The notes: generated by a model not told the origin, from the letters alone. DNA of 64,000 bases from Marsupella aquatica (GCA_973895155.1 OZ316893.1:11284001-11348000), one strand, 5' to 3'; positions 36,263 to 49,560 are shown, counted from the stretch's first letter. Numbers and translations: made by a program.

Positions 36263-37560
36263 TAATCCGTATGTGAGTTACTACCAAAATTAGTGATAGT
36301 ACATTAGTGTTACTTACACTAATTTTGGTAAAGTAGAAAGTAACACTACAGTAGTTTTTATTGGTTTTTTCAAAATAAGGTAATGTAATTGTTTTCCACT
36401 ATTGTTTAAAATGCTAATAAGAAATGGATGAGCTTGAGTCCCAACTAACACTACTTGTGTATTAATTTTTTCCATTAGTTTTTCACTCTAGATATCAGAG
36501 CATGCTTGCAGAATTTGTGTTATGATAAAAATAGTGAGTATCACTAATTTATGGAAGTATATGCTTGATAGGCCCTTATGAAACTTTTGTTACAAACTAG
36601 GTCCCCTAGATGTTCTTCTAAAGTTCCTGTAAGGAGTTTTAACTTTATATTATCACCAATAAGAGTTAGTGTAAAGTTTAGAGTGAGTCAAACAATGTCG
36701 AATCACAAACTACACCATTGGGGGAACCGCGGACTACTGGCAGCCGTCACACGAATAGGGATTGTCTAAGTGAAAAATTTTGTCTTTAGGTTGCTTCACT
36801 AAATCTATGCACAGGGTTTGCATGATATTTTGACGATTCTTTTTGTTCTTTTGTCTAAGTATGCAATGAATACTCTACTTTTGGCCATTGGTCCCTACTG
36901 CAATGTTTAAAAATTGTCCCAAGTGTGGAATGAAGACAGCATGGATGTTGTCTTGTCACATCTAGACCCCAAATTTGTCTAGGTTTGGAACCAATCAAGT
37001 ATCTTTTACTCTTGGTTGTTTTCCCTTGTTGCAACTGTCAAAAATGGTCTAAGTGTGAAACAAAGACACCATGGAGTCAATCATAACGAGAAATTTTGCT
37101 AGCCTGCAAGAACTAGACTAAATGTTGTCCGAACCCACTATCCTGTAACGGTTGATCCCTTAAAACTCCATAAGCATGTGAAGTCATAGTCCATTACGTC
37201 TTCAAGCATAGACGTGTGTGCAGTGGACTACGACGCAGCATATGATGGATTGCGGTGGAAAATATATAGTTGACCATGCATTTAAGCACCACATAAGAAC
37301 CATGTGTACGTAACCTATGCAGGGGACCTAGTTGGTAACAACATTTTTGTGGGGGGCCTAGTTTGTAACAAAGGTTTAGTATGGGCCTGTCACATAAATT
37401 TGTTTTGGCAAGGGTCCCATCAAACATATACCCCCTAATTTATCCATAGGTAGAACCCAAAAATGTATGTTCTGTAATTAGTGTGAGTAACACTAATTAA
37501 ATGTAATAGTATTGGTAGAGTACTCACACTAATTAAATGTAATAGTATTGGTAGAGTGTA
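36263..37560. mobile_element. Possible non-autonomous DNA transposon (AT-rich, complex inverted ends)
   Basis: Both ends carry interleaved copies of an attagtg/cactaat word set. Left: ctaccaaaattagtg ... cactaattttggtaaag, itself a ~15-bp palindrome arm pair at 36275-36335. Right: two direct 31-bp copies (37491-37521, 37527-37557) ending ctattggtagagt-like sequence whose complement resembles the left end. No transposase remains. Boundaries and target-site duplication are not resolved, so this is tentative. Confidence 0.35.
37491..37557. repeat. Direct duplication, 31 bp x 2
   Basis: cactaattaaatgtaatagt plus attggtagagt occurs at 37491-37521 and 37527-37557, identical. Confidence 0.92.
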
Positions 37561-38330
37561 GGCATGTCTTGGGCGGGGAGCTTGTATTAGTTTGCATGGC
37601 GGTCATGTTACCATAGCTTTACAGTTTAGAATTGCCAATCTTGCACTTATCGCATAGTCCAAACTCTTTATAAGTGTACATATTAAACAGCAGTATACCA
37701 AACGTGGAGCCAAAATAAATTTTAGAACATTAGAGTATCTGCACGAGGTCAGTTGGTGGGTGACAGGCTTGAACAAACTGGTTTCTTTTTCAATTAGCTT
37801 AGACCAAATATTCTGCCTAAGTGTATTGAAAATAATTATCATTTAATATGTGGCCTTTGGCTTCAATCTACAAAACCACATACCGTAATATGTGATCGAA
37901 TGTCATGAATGGACTTTGATTGCGAATTAAGGTATAGAGAGTTAGGGTATGGTAGTTGTTGGAGAGTAACTGCTCATAAATTAATGTTCAATTGTTACAA
38001 AAGAAGCTATGGCCTTTGGGCAAGTGAGTGCACCCTGCCAAAGAAAACGTACTAGATGATAAACTTTAGCTCACTTTAGATGGTGAACTAAAGTCAATAA
38101 AGTAGAGTACCTCTATCATGCCATAGAGTCCCTTGTCTGATGTAAAAAAAACATTCCACAATGAATAAGCACCGGGGACCATGCAAGGCTCCCAAAAGTA
38201 CTTATATTCCCTAGTGATGTCCGGTAAATTGTAATGTGCCTGGTTTCTATTTGGAGATAAATTGATATGCTAGCCAAGACCAAGACAAGTGAGATTCCCA
38301 ACTTTTATCTCTCTTAGCTCTTAGATCATG
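37561..38330. other. Intergenic, AT-rich
   Basis: Nothing recognised. Confidence 0.4.
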
Positions 38331-41207
38331 CACTTATTCCGTATCCAACACCTAAAAGTGAAGTTCCAGCCAGGTGGACAATGGCCGATCTTCTTTTTAC
38401 TTCTCTTCGATCATATGTGTTTCCTGCCTCGGCTATTCCTGTCCTCCTCAGCACTTGCTCCCGTATTAACCTCTCTTCTGTCGCAGACCTATGGGACTGG
38501 GATTTGGGGATTTGGATTGACTTCTCTAGCAGAATTGCTCGCGCTCGGGGAGTTGGGAATATAACAGTGCAATTTTTATCCAATTTCATTATGCTGCTCC
38601 AAAGCGGACCCCCGCCATCCCTTCATCGCACATTTGTTGAATCTCAATGGCACTGGAAGGGCCTTGTCGATCACCCCTACCCCCGTTCTCTCAATAGTAG
38701 TATTGCATACAAATTCATTGACAATTCCACTGCTGATCCCGGTTCCCTAAACACCAGATGGGGAGTCTTGGATTCTGAAGTTGCCTGGCAGAGGAGATGG
38801 AGGAGGATCTGGCGCTCAGATTTATCTAATAGAGGGAAAATTTTCCTTTGGCGCGTTCTGGTTGCCGGATTGTTTACAGCGAAATGAGCTTTACAATGCG
38901 GGCATGGAGACGGCATGTGTCCATTCTGCAGGGACGTAGAGGAGGATAATAACCACATATTTTTCCATTGCCCTCAGGCGATCATGGCATGGAATCGAAT
39001 GGCCTGGTTCTACGAGCGGGTGCCGGCCCTCTCCCTCCTGCCTGGGGGATCCTCCTTTATATCTCTGCTGGACTCTTCTCTGGGTCGCTCTCCCAGGCAT
39101 TCGGCTCGGCTTTTTGTTGTGTTTGAATCCGTGTGGCTCCTGTGGAAAAATCGTAACGCCAAGGTGTTTCGGGGCCAATCTGTTATATTTTCCCCTTTTG
39201 CAGCTGCTTCTTCTGTTGCTCAGCACATCCTCGCGGTTGCGCTGTGTTCGGACTCTGAGGTCAAAAAGGCTCGGCTACATTATGCTCAGAAATATATCTC
39301 AAGTCCTTTGTGCAGCCGTTCTCTGAGACAGCATTTTTCCTCACCTTTAGACTCCTAACCTCGTCTCTGCGCTTCTGCTCTCGGGGGTTGGGACGCAGGC
39401 TCCGTATGGCTTTCTTTCATCATGGCTCAACCCACAATTTCTTTTTCTATTCGTCTCCATGGTTCTTTTCTCTCCCCATTTTGTCTCCTTCGCCTCCCTA
39501 CGTTGTTCCCTATGTTGCGTTGATGGATACGTGGTCATTGATTTTGACATCATTACCATTGTATTCACTCCCCTGGTTCGTAATATCCCCTCAATCACAG
39601 TTTTCCCTGATCCTGTTGTATCAAGTGCAGAATCCTAGTCCCCCTCCTCTCGCTACTTCCATTCCCCAATCCTGGCCTAGTGGCACCTCTCGGACTGCGT
39701 TCCTCCCATGACAAATATCATCAGCTCTTTGGTTGTTAGTATCATCTGAGGAGATCTCACCAGTTGTCGTTCCCTCCCTCGATGCAGTCGGCTGTTTGAA
39801 CAACGAGGTACTGAATCGGAGCGGCTCTTCTCTCTCCCCCTCTGCATTTCCGGGCCCCATCTTGGGGACTCTCGCCTCGGCCACTCCAATGTCCTCCAAC
39901 CTACCCATCTCATTCGGAATGGTAGGTGTGGTCATCCACGGATACTGGATTACCTCTCCAGCGGAACTGCATTCCACAAGATCATTCATTTCCAGGATGG
40001 CTCTCGGTGATTCGGCTGACACGTATAGTCTCTTCCTGTGCCTATACTGACTCTAACACATATTCGGATCTATGCCTCGGCCGAGTATCTGTTCTGATCT
40101 TTTGGGTTGGTCTCTTAGCATGTAGAAAAGCATCTCATAGCGCATACAAATTTTGGTATCAGTATTCTCTAGCTGGACCGATCTGAATTTGTCTTCTTCG
40201 ACCTTTCTGAGATCGCCATTATATGCATTTTCCAGGATGTGCTCGTTGGAACTGTCTCGGACCTACGCCGGCTCCTCTCTCCACTGACCCAATCTCGGCT
40301 GCATCTGGTCCTCCCGTAAATCTCATATTTGGCGGAGCTCCGAATCAGTCACCCGGATCTCCTGCCATATCATTGCAAGTGCAGTGGATGATCAGTGGAA
40401 TGGATTCATCAATGTGCTTCTGCTTGGACTCATCTCCTCACTCTGTGATCTGACTTTCCTCGCAAAGCTACTTCTAACCGGTCTCATGAACCTCCTCAAT
40501 CAGTATATATGTATGCCCAGCCAAGCTCTTCTCAGCATTAACAAGCTTCAAATTGAGAACAATCCCCCTGATTCTTTTCTGATTCTCTTGGCATCCAGTG
40601 GGACCTAGGCATTCTCGCAGACATTGACGACTTTCATCTGCAATCGGGAGTTTGTTGCGGAGGTGCAGCAGGGATTGGGAGTGTCTCCCTTGCTCTTCTC
40701 TAACTATCAGAGGCTGTGAAGCCAGGCTGGATTCGTAGTGCGGACAGGCGGCATGATCTCAGCTCCTTTGGATGAGTTTCCTATATTGACTACAGTACGG
40801 GAGCAGACGCGTTATGGGATTCTTTGTTGGGTCCCGCGGGTTTCATTGACTGTTGGGGCCGTGATTCTGGGTCGGTGGGAGGCGGGGTCGGACTCGTCTG
40901 CGATGGTTCCGAGAGGCCGTCCCGGTCTTTGCTGCGTGTTTGACTGTTTCTGGGTTGCCAGCTGGGCACCACGGTCGATAGTAGATTGCTTTCGGATCTT
41001 GGGGGTTGCGCCCCTGGGTTGCCTCCTTCCTCTTCAGGCAACAGGATGTAGTGGTTTGGTCCTTTCCCTTCTCTGGGTGTGCCCCCTCTTTTGGCCCCCT
41101 TAATTGTTATTTTCTTCCTGCCCCCCTCTCCTGGGCGGTTTTTTTTGTTCCTGTATCTCCTTGGAATAAAGTTTCATGGGCTCGTCCAAAAAAAACAAAA
41201 CAAAAAA
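38331..41207 (+). mobile_element. 5'-truncated LINE (zf-RVT type) with poly(A) tail
   Basis: The end of a LINE ORF2 (separate entry) is followed by ~1.8 kb of pyrimidine- and G-rich, A-poor sequence. An AATAAA at 41165-41170 and an A-rich tail at 41188-41207 close the element. The long tail region between ORF end and poly(A) is unusual and may include another decayed insertion. The 5' boundary is approximate. Confidence 0.75.
38381..39358 (+). pseudogene. LINE ORF2 C-terminus with zf-RVT zinc-binding domain
   Basis: One frame with a single stop at 38885. The linker before the finger reads WRRIWRSDLSNRGKIFLWRV, and the zinc ligands follow in CPFCRDVEEDNNHIFFHC, then WLLWKNRNAKVF. This is the standard C-terminal end of plant L1-type reverse transcriptases. 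The endonuclease and polymerase domains are missing because of 5' truncation. Confidence 0.88.
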
Positions 41208-42099
41208 GTGTAGACTACATGTCAAGGAAGATCCAAGCTCATTATTTTCTATGGGACACTTGAATTCTTGTATGACATACTACTTACAGCAGGAGCAATG
41301 CAGTTAAGACATTCCATTTTGGACTTATATATCTAACATAAATAGTATATTACTCTTGATGCAAACCCAAACGGAACAAAATCTTCTGGCAAAACAAGCC
41401 AAATATGTAATCAGGGAATAGCTTGATGGGGATCCAAAATCAAAGGGAATCCTTGACTTTGAAGGCTTTTGTTTCCAAACTCACTTGTTAGGGTTTTTGT
41501 CTCCAAACTGACCTTGTTTACAAGATATGGTGGGCCATCATGAGTCATGTTACTTTGTAACTGTGTGTGTCATATATGGTCAGCTCAATAGATTTACTTA
41601 GAATACCATCTACTGTATTAAATTATTTTTTAAAAACCCTTATCTTATCAAAAACCTATTCTATCGTTATTCTTAATTTGAGTTTTTTTAATCTATTTTA
41701 CCTTAAGAAAACAGTAAACATTTTTGATTTTGTGTTAAAGACACCTTATTTTACCTCATAAGTCTTATAAAACCTTGGTCAGAAGAGTATCAAGATAACT
41801 ATTTTAGATTGCAAGTCATATATACATAAAAAATTGAAATTGACCCCCAAAGCTTTTGGAGCTTGCATGTGCACTTTTCTTTTAACATTTGTGGTTGTCC
41901 TCTTGAGGTCTTATGCTTTACTCCATTGTACTCTGTTTGGTCCTTTTTGGTGCTTTGGTTCTTTTCTGTTTTTCCCTAAGGTTACACTAATAGTTGCTAC
42001 CTCTACATGTTGGGGAAATTTTACACTAATTATATGTACCTTTATTTCAAAGAAATGCCAAATAAGACCCACACTATTTGCACGAGTTAATTGTACACA
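41208..42099. other. Intergenic between two LINE fragments
   Basis: AT-rich; nothing recognised. Confidence 0.4.
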
Positions 42100-43103
42100 C
42101 TCTCTCACCCACGATGTTACCAAACTCAACAGAAGATGGGGCCAGACCAACACCTCTGAGAGCTGGAACCTGAGATGGAAGAAACTCTGGGGAGGGTGGG
42201 TTAGACCCAAAGTCAGGTTCCTCATCTGGAGACTACTTAATCACGGATTCTTCACCAACGGGAGAGGCAGCCATTGGAAGGTGTGTGACGGGATTTGCAC
42301 TAGATGTAAACTCAGCTTTGAACATACTGAACACCTGTTCTTCAGCTGCAACAAAGTGAATGACAGATGGAAAGAGGTACAACAGCTTACTCGGGGATTC
42401 ACTGCTTTTCCAATTCAACACAGCTCCTTGTTTGCGGCTATCAACTCTGCTATTATGGTGCAGAAGAGGAACCCGAGTCCAATCATTCTCATTACTGACC
42501 TGAGCAACAGCATTTAGCAGGAACTGAATGCGGCAACGTACTCCCATTTCCTGGGACGTCTCCCCGCTTGGGTGGTGCTGCGCTTCATGGAGAAACACTT
42601 GGAAGCCATGCTGGACATGAGCCATTCGACTAAAAAAATCAGACAGATTAGCATTGCCATTGACCAGCTCAGGATGATTTTGCAACCTTGGGAGAAGACT
42701 GATACTTCCATTGCCCTTAACACGACTGATGATGAAGACAGAGAACCATGAACCTAGGTTTGCTCTGCTTCCGTTTGGTGTGAAGCACCACAACATCACG
42801 GGTAACTCAGGGAGAACTCACAGATGGGAGACTCCCTGCTGGACCCAACAGCAGACCTTTTCTAGAGGCCTTTGTATGGATAGTAAGATTAGAACTTCGT
42901 AGTATCATGCCTAGTTCGCAGCCCGGGCCCTAGATGCTGGATTCTGATCCCTCCGGGTGGAGTAACCAGTCCCCTTGGCCTGATTAGGGGCTTGGCTTTG
43001 TGTGGTTTGGGCCGTTTGTTGTCGTTGGCCGCGGCAGGTTGGCTCTGGGTGGCCTTTGTCCCCGGGGTTGCTGTTTTTTTGGGTGTTCCCCTTTGAAAAA
43101 AAA
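42100..43103 (+). mobile_element. 5'-truncated LINE (zf-RVT type), second subfamily
   Basis: A zf-RVT region (KVRFLIWRLLNHGFFTNGRG, then CTRCKLSFEHTEHLFFSC) continues in frame to 42517 (TAG) and, past that stop, to about 42751 (GRLPAWVVLRFMEKHLEAML). The G/T-rich 3' tail ends with A8 at 43096-43103. Only weakly similar to the copy at 38.4 kb, so a different subfamily. The 5' boundary is approximate. Confidence 0.82.
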
Positions 43104-43982
43104 CAAAGAGTCATTTTTTGGCATAAAACTTGAATAATGGTCCGACAAAGATTTTGGTGTCAACAAAGATTTCTGGATACAAGTGCATTTCTTCAGGATA
43201 TTCTCAAGAGTGGAAGGCTCCAAAGGATCCATATAACTGGATTTTTATTGTCATTACCTTCATTGTGGATGATCTGTGTTCTGTGAGCCTCAATTTTATT
43301 TCAATACTTCCAGATTTCTAAGTTTTGATATAGCTTTGACCCTTCATGGAGAAGGATTCTCTAATTCTAAGGAACCTTCCCCAAAGGGTATTAAAAATCT
43401 TTTAAGACTATCTTATGTAGATAAATCACCAAAATTTTAGGCTACCAAACTTAAAGCTCTAATTAATCCATGGACCCCATGTTCATCCAAGGAAGAGAAG
43501 ATCGATCTGGTTAAGATGATCTCTCTGGTTTATCAAACGGAAAGTTGAATGTGGAAAAATTGAGTTTTTGGACGGTTTTCGCTTACACATTGGAGAAATC
43601 ATGTTTCTACCATTCTTCATTGATCATTTGTGAGTTACGTTGAACATTGCCGTCACAAGACAGACTGAAGGACAACACTCAATTGTTGGTGAAAGCGCGC
43701 TTGTCATTGCGGTGGGAAGAACACACAAAATGGACGAGGCATCACGTCACATGAAGGTTTTGTAGTTTTTTATTTAAGAAAGCTATGGTGTGAGGGGGAG
43801 GTTGCATTTGGCATCAACCTATGTTCAGAGTGAACTTCAATTGAAGATTGGAGGGACACAAACAATTAAAACTGGGAAGCAAGCGTTGCGGACAAGCAAT
43901 GAGGACGTAATCAAAGAAATCAATTTGCAGCTGCTAAGTTTGTGTCGATGATGAGATTGTGACATCTCTTAGTCGAGAAAGG
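43104..43982. other. Intergenic
   Basis: AT-rich; no gene recognised. Confidence 0.4.
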
Positions 43983-44480
43983 GTTTCCAATGAGCCTTAG
44001 ATTTACACATTTTGTCAAGTTCCAAATGAATTTTTGAATTCTCTGCCTTTCCAATGAGTGTGACAATAAGAATTTTGATCATGTTCATGAATTCTTTTAG
44101 CTTTCCAACATTGAGTTTGACATTGACAAATTTCATGTCAAATTTTGTTATTGTACTAAAGACATCATGAGGTTTTCCATTTCTCTAGCTTTCTAATGTG
44201 TGACATTGAGAGTACTTGTCAAGAATTAGAGAGATCATGAGTATCCTAATTTCTCTAGCTTTTCAATGAACCTAACATTGATAAATTTTGTCAAATACCC
44301 AGGAAACGACGAGCTTCTAATTTTACTCTAACTTTCCAATGAGTGTGACATTGAGAGATTTTATCAAGATAATACTAAAGAGGTCACAAGTTTCTAAATC
44401 TTGATCTTGAGTTTTCCAATGAATCAAACATTGACAGGTTTCATCAAGTACTAAGGAGATTGATTATTTAGTTTTACAAT
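43983..44480. repeat. Degenerate minisatellite, ~75-80-bp unit, about six copies
   Basis: Recurring elements are ctctagctttccaatgag, tgacattgagagatttt, gtcaagtactaaagagatca and tgagtttctaa in that order, with indels. All copies are diverged. Confidence 0.85.
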
Positions 44481-45209
44481 GTGGAGCCAAAGGGGTCTAA
44501 CTATGTACATTTCTATTGATTGGTTTTTTCAAACTTGCAAATAATTATAGAATACAAGCATTTTGATGTAAAACACTGATATATCATTGACAAACATCAT
44601 ATTGGTAACTTTATTTTACTAAATGACATCACTTCCTTTGTATTTTGGTTTTTTTACACTTAATACTTATGGCATGGCGCCCCAAAAATTACATTGCTTT
44701 TGCCATGAATGCGTGCTTTTATTAGTGTCAAAAATATGATCTTTCATGTTTATGGCTGGTTGTGCTGATGTGGTGCAACCTAGTGGCAGAGAATTTGCAA
44801 GGGCCCTCTCATGGGGTCCATAAAGATCCCCCAAAAGAAAGTAAAATAGTTTTTTCTGCTAAAAAAGATTCTCACACTAAAAACAATAATTAGTTAAAGT
44901 TAGGACAAAAAACATTATGAACCACCCTCAAGCAAAGATAAATTTGCTGTGGGTGACTTGGTTCTTGAGCCCTCTCCTCAAAGCTCATGGCCTCACAATG
45001 TGTTGGCCCTGCTTTGATATATCCCCAAGTGTCATGTTCTGTTACATAATTGATTGTTTAGCTTCCGATAGATTATGAATCCTTTTCAAAAAAGTAGTGT
45101 GCCTTTCATATTTCTCTCAAAATAACTTTAGGTAGCAACAAGCAAGCCAGCAAGCAAGTCACTCAACACCATTGACTTAGGCAACAAAACTAGAGTAGTA
45201 GTTAAAGGG
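44481..45209. other. Intergenic
   Basis: AT-rich; nothing recognised. Confidence 0.4.
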
Positions 45210-47025
45210 GAGTAGTTTGATGGGCCTTGGTTTACGAGTTCAGCCTGTGAAGAGTCGTGCATGGAGTCCAGCTGGGTTACCCTCTGATCTTGCGCTTCCC
45301 CCAGGGTTCTTACGTCCAGCCGATGGTCTTCGGGTCCTTGGCTCCCCAGTCGGTACCGCCTCCTTTTGCTCATCTTTCATCGCTGACTCTCTACAGGCTG
45401 CCTTAGCCCCTACTCCTATGCTCCCTAAGTTAGCAGATTCTCAGGCAGCTTTTGGGATGTTGTTGAGGTGCATCCACCCTCGAGCATCTTATCTGGCTAG
45501 GACGCATCCCCCTACCGAGGATCTTTGTCTCCACCTTCGAGCATTTGATGTCTCCATTCATCAGACTCTGGCCTCTCTTTTAGGGTCGGGTACGTTGCTC
45601 TCATCTCCGTGGCTTCATCGACAACTCGGTCTTCCTATTTCGCAGGGTGGCTTTGGGCTTACTTCCATTGAGAGCCTTGCACCTTTGGCCTTTTTGGGTG
45701 CGTGGGCGGCCGCCTTCTCATTGTTGGCCGATCATTTTCTTATTGAGGATCGCCCTTTTTTACTTTCATCTCTCATGGAGATAGAGGAGGGTTCCCTCCG
45801 GTTTCAGGTTCATTTGCGCGCAGCGTGGTCATCATTACCAGATCCCGTTTGCGCCGCGTTACCTTCTTTTCAGGAGTTTTTATCCTTGGATCCCGTTCGT
45901 CTTCAGGCAGACCTCGCAGGGCGTATGCACGCTTTCACCCTTTCCAGCATCCTCTCCGAGGCACCTGACACGGACCGAGCTCGGATTCTTTCTTCCGGAG
46001 GGAAGGGCGCAGGAGGATGGCTTCAATCCAATCCAGTCATTCCGCATTTGCAGATGTCTTCAAAGGAGTTCTCCACAACCATGCGTCTTCGTATAGGGCT
46101 GCCCCACCCACTTCTTGCAGGTTTACCTCCTTCTTGCACTTGTGGGAAGCCTTGTGATGCCACAGGTGTCCATCTTCTTTGGTGCAGTTTGGGAGGTGAA
46201 ACCATTATTGTTCATGACGCTGTGCGCGATGCGACTGCTCAGGTTCTCTCTGGCTCTTTGGTATGCGTGCGGCGGGAGGTGGTACTCGAGTTACCTGGTC
46301 CTCCATCACAACGGTTACGGGTGGATCTTACCATGGTCCGTGAGGGTCAACATACTTTGGCAGATGTAGTGGTGGCCAACCCATTGCGCCAAGACATCAT
46401 CGGGACAGCGGCAACTACGGCAGGGGAAGCAGCGTCACGTGCGGCAACAACGAAGGAGGCCAAATATGCTGCACGAGCTTCATCCGACAGCTTCCTCCCC
46501 CTTGCTCTGGAGCTATTTGGGCGTCTTCATCCTCAGTTTGATGGGCTTCTTCGGCAAGCTGCCCGGGATGTTCATGGCCGAATGGGTCCCTCCGGACCCC
46601 CGCTTTCTGTTTTGACCACGCACTTTCGCCAACGCATTTCAGTCACCTTATAGCGTGCTCAAGCTTGGGCCATCTATCGTCGATCTCTTACAGTGGGTGC
46701 TAGTGTGCCTCCGCAGCGGCTAGCTCCCCTAGAGGATGTTCCAATCCCCCTTGCCGATCTAGTTTTGACCCTTGATGTGGACCATTAGCTTTTTGCCACA
46801 TTCGCTAGGAATGATGAGGACCTCGGTCCGCTTGGGTTAGTTTTAGTCTCTCTTTCTTGGTTTTTAGGGGTTCCCTATTGCTCATTTCTTACTTTTAGTT
46901 CCTCTTTCTTGGTGTTTAGTGGTTCCCTTTTGCTCACTTCTTTTTCGTTTGGTTTTGTCCACTTGGGCCCTCTTTTGTTTGTTCTTTTGTACTCTGTTTG
47001 GTCCCTTTGTATATAAAAAGTGTGT
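45210..47025 (+). mobile_element. 5'-truncated non-LTR retrotransposon of a different clade
   Basis: A GC-richer block in AT-rich surroundings. It starts inside the reverse transcriptase thumb and contains ORF2 (separate entry). The T-rich, short-repeat 3' tail (ttggtttttaggggttccc, then similar copies) ends near tatataaaaag at ~47010-47022. No obvious long poly(A). Boundaries are approximate. Confidence 0.7.
45217..46791 (+). pseudogene. Non-LTR retrotransposon ORF2 C-terminus with possible restriction-like endonuclease
   Basis: An open frame for 478 residues to a TAG at 46651, then a further ~45 codons in the same frame to 46791. The first part resembles the RT thumb/connector of non-LTR polymerases (ADGLRVLGSPVGTASFCSSF, then LPISQGGFGLTSI). 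It is followed by a zinc-ligand set (CTCGKPCDATGVHLLWC, C-x-C-x3-C-x6-H-x3-C). After this come RVDLTM and, 10 residues on, ADVVVANP, the spacing of the Asp pair in PD-(D/E)xK-type endonucleases found at the C-terminus of R2/CRE-like and Utopia-like elements. Domain order fits, but the active-site Lys is not clear. The frame lacks the RT catalytic core because of 5' truncation. The clade assignment is inference. Confidence 0.7.
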
Positions 47026-49149
47026 ATATTCCAAGTTGACATTATCTTAAAGTGTTTGTTTCTAGCACTCCTTAGATTTTTCACACTCTTGGTAAGAGAT
47101 ATCTTATATCTTGTGTATGAAATGTCAATTCTATATAACTTATGTAGGAGGATAAAAATAAATTATTCTAACAAAGGATTGGAATAGATACAGACCTTAG
47201 GGGGAATCTAATAAAAGAAAATTAAAATAGTTAAGAGGGGGGCAAACAATGTCAAGATCCAATACTACAAAGATGCACTTTGTCTAAGGTAAACTGAAAC
47301 AAATATAAGTATAAAAATATCAATAAAACAAAGTAATATGAGTACGCTCCCAAACAAGGTAACACACAATATATGTAAGGTGCAGTTTTCTTACTTTGAT
47401 TGAGTCTCATGATTTGTCTCATGAATTGTCCGATCGCAGCTGGACCATATTAATTTAGATTTTACATGGGCGGTAACACTATTTAAATCTCAACCGCAAT
47501 TATGTCACGCCTTAGTGGGTACCATTAATTACCTAATGTCCAAAAAATAGATTCGCAAAGAGGTAATTAAAGGTATCCACGAAAATGCCCCATCAAGGAC
47601 AAAAGTTTGCCTTTACAACTATTCAAGCAATTCGTTGGAAACAAACTATACAAAATGTCCTTTTTTTGACATTTTTGCATTAGCTATAATTGCAAGGTCA
47701 GACTATTAGTCAAGGTAATAGACATTTTCATAATAGGAGCTGATGAAAACTGACCAGATTCTTTCACCCTATTCACCATGTAACGAACAGAAACCGAGTT
47801 ACCTTTAATGGAGCCTGTGAAGTGCGTTTTATTCAAATATACAGGGCGAAGATCATCCGCACCCAAAGCTGCCCCAAACTTCACTTAGGAACAAACAGGG
47901 TCACATACATTTTGAGTAAGCAGGAGAGTCTTTAATCTCTCATCCTGTCCTTTATCTCTAAGAAAATGAGCAGATGAGTGAAAATGCAGCTCACCTTGTG
48001 TATTTACTCAAACAGCAACTCACCTCCTCAACTCGCCCTGTAATGTGCCTGTTTGCAATGCTGCATCACTCTGACCTTCTTCAAGTGACTGTGTGACTGG
48101 AATAAATGCGCCGCCCCCCCCAAAAAAAACATAAAAATCAAAACAAACTCTGCCATGAGACGTTGTAGTGGTAATTTAAACCATCACTAGCCATGACAAA
48201 AATCAGGTTTCACCATAAATAGTATCATTCCTGAATTTGTGGAGCAATATCAAACGGGAGAGGCAAAAAATGAGAGGAAAATAAAAAAGGAAGAAATCTT
48301 GGACATTTCCCCCTTTTATATGACTAGTGGAGGTTTAATACACAGTTCTCAACTATGAAAACTTATTTTCACTTGCCTCTAGACTTTAGCAGGTGGCCAT
48401 TAAAAAATATCCCAACCAGAAAGTCAATTTGCTTGTTATTTTGTACAATCCTAGCCAAAACATGTGTTTACTTCCAATTCGGCACATAACACCATCTTCA
48501 AAGGCATTTTGTCACATATACAATTATTTTAGGCTGTCATGTCTGTAATAGAGTTTACTCCTCATTGCCCGTTGCCTCATATTTTCCAAGCCCACCATTT
48601 TTGGATCATCGCAGTTTGGCCTTGGGCGTCAATTTTTATTTGATTGTTTTTGTGGAAACCTAGCTATCACTACTCTCATGCGCACATCAAAATCTCGTCA
48701 ACATGACTGGACTTGATGATTGTTTTGTCAATGCTAGACCATTTAGTTGACCACTGATGAGTTAGGTACAGCACCCTAGTCACTCGTAGAAACTTTCAGT
48801 GGAAACACAAGTATTTCGTTGAATGTGAGGATTGTGTACATTAGAATGATTAGCCATTCTTTAAGGTGAGATACTGAGATGTGTACCCCACTTCCACTGA
48901 AAAGACTGTAGCTAGTATTGATTGAAGTACAATTGATTGACTCTACAATTGAATCTACTGTAGCTATACTTAAAACCAATCCTGCACTACTTACATGGGA
49001 CCTCACTTATTATTGAATTAGTCAAATTTGGCACTGTCTACAACGGCGCAAGTAATTTCAGACAGAGAAATTGACGTTTGAGAATCACGAGTCACTACCA
49101 ACCCCAAGCAAGCTTATCAGCATTTGGGCTCAAAACTCGCTTTAATTTG
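47026..49149. other. Intergenic
   Basis: AT-rich, no gene recognised; one c9 tract near 48112. Confidence 0.4.
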
Positions 49150-49560
49150 AATCTACTGGACAATCATGAATGCAATGAATCCACAAAACCTACACAACTA
49201 CAATAATGGATGGAAGGAATTGGTAAAACCCACAAAACAGAGATCTCCTGGACACTGATGAATGCAAAGGAATCTGCAAAACCTACAGTAAAAAATACTG
49301 TAATCATCAATCAATCAATGAATTAATAAAACCTACGAAACTAAACTCCTAGACAATGATGAATGCGATAAACTTGCAAAACCTACAAATCTACAGTTGT
49401 GGACAATGATGAATGCATTGAATCCTCAAAAGCTACAAAACTCCAGTAATCAATGAATTAATTGGGAAAACCTTCAAAACTATGCTCCGGGACAATAATG
49501 GATGCAATAATGTCTAGCTATGATGTCCCGTTATTCACAAAACCTACCAAGCTAAAAAAA
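49150..49560. repeat. Degenerate higher-order repeat, ~100-bp unit, about four copies
   Basis: The order ggacaatgatgaatgcaatg, ccncaaaacctacaaaact, agtaatcaatgaattaat, aaaacctacaaaact recurs through the stretch with substitutions and indels. Confidence 0.85.

Noticed and set aside
42233-42799. Minus-strand ORF of 188 codons
   Set aside because: Antisense to the LINE zf-RVT region, which explains the coding-like composition.
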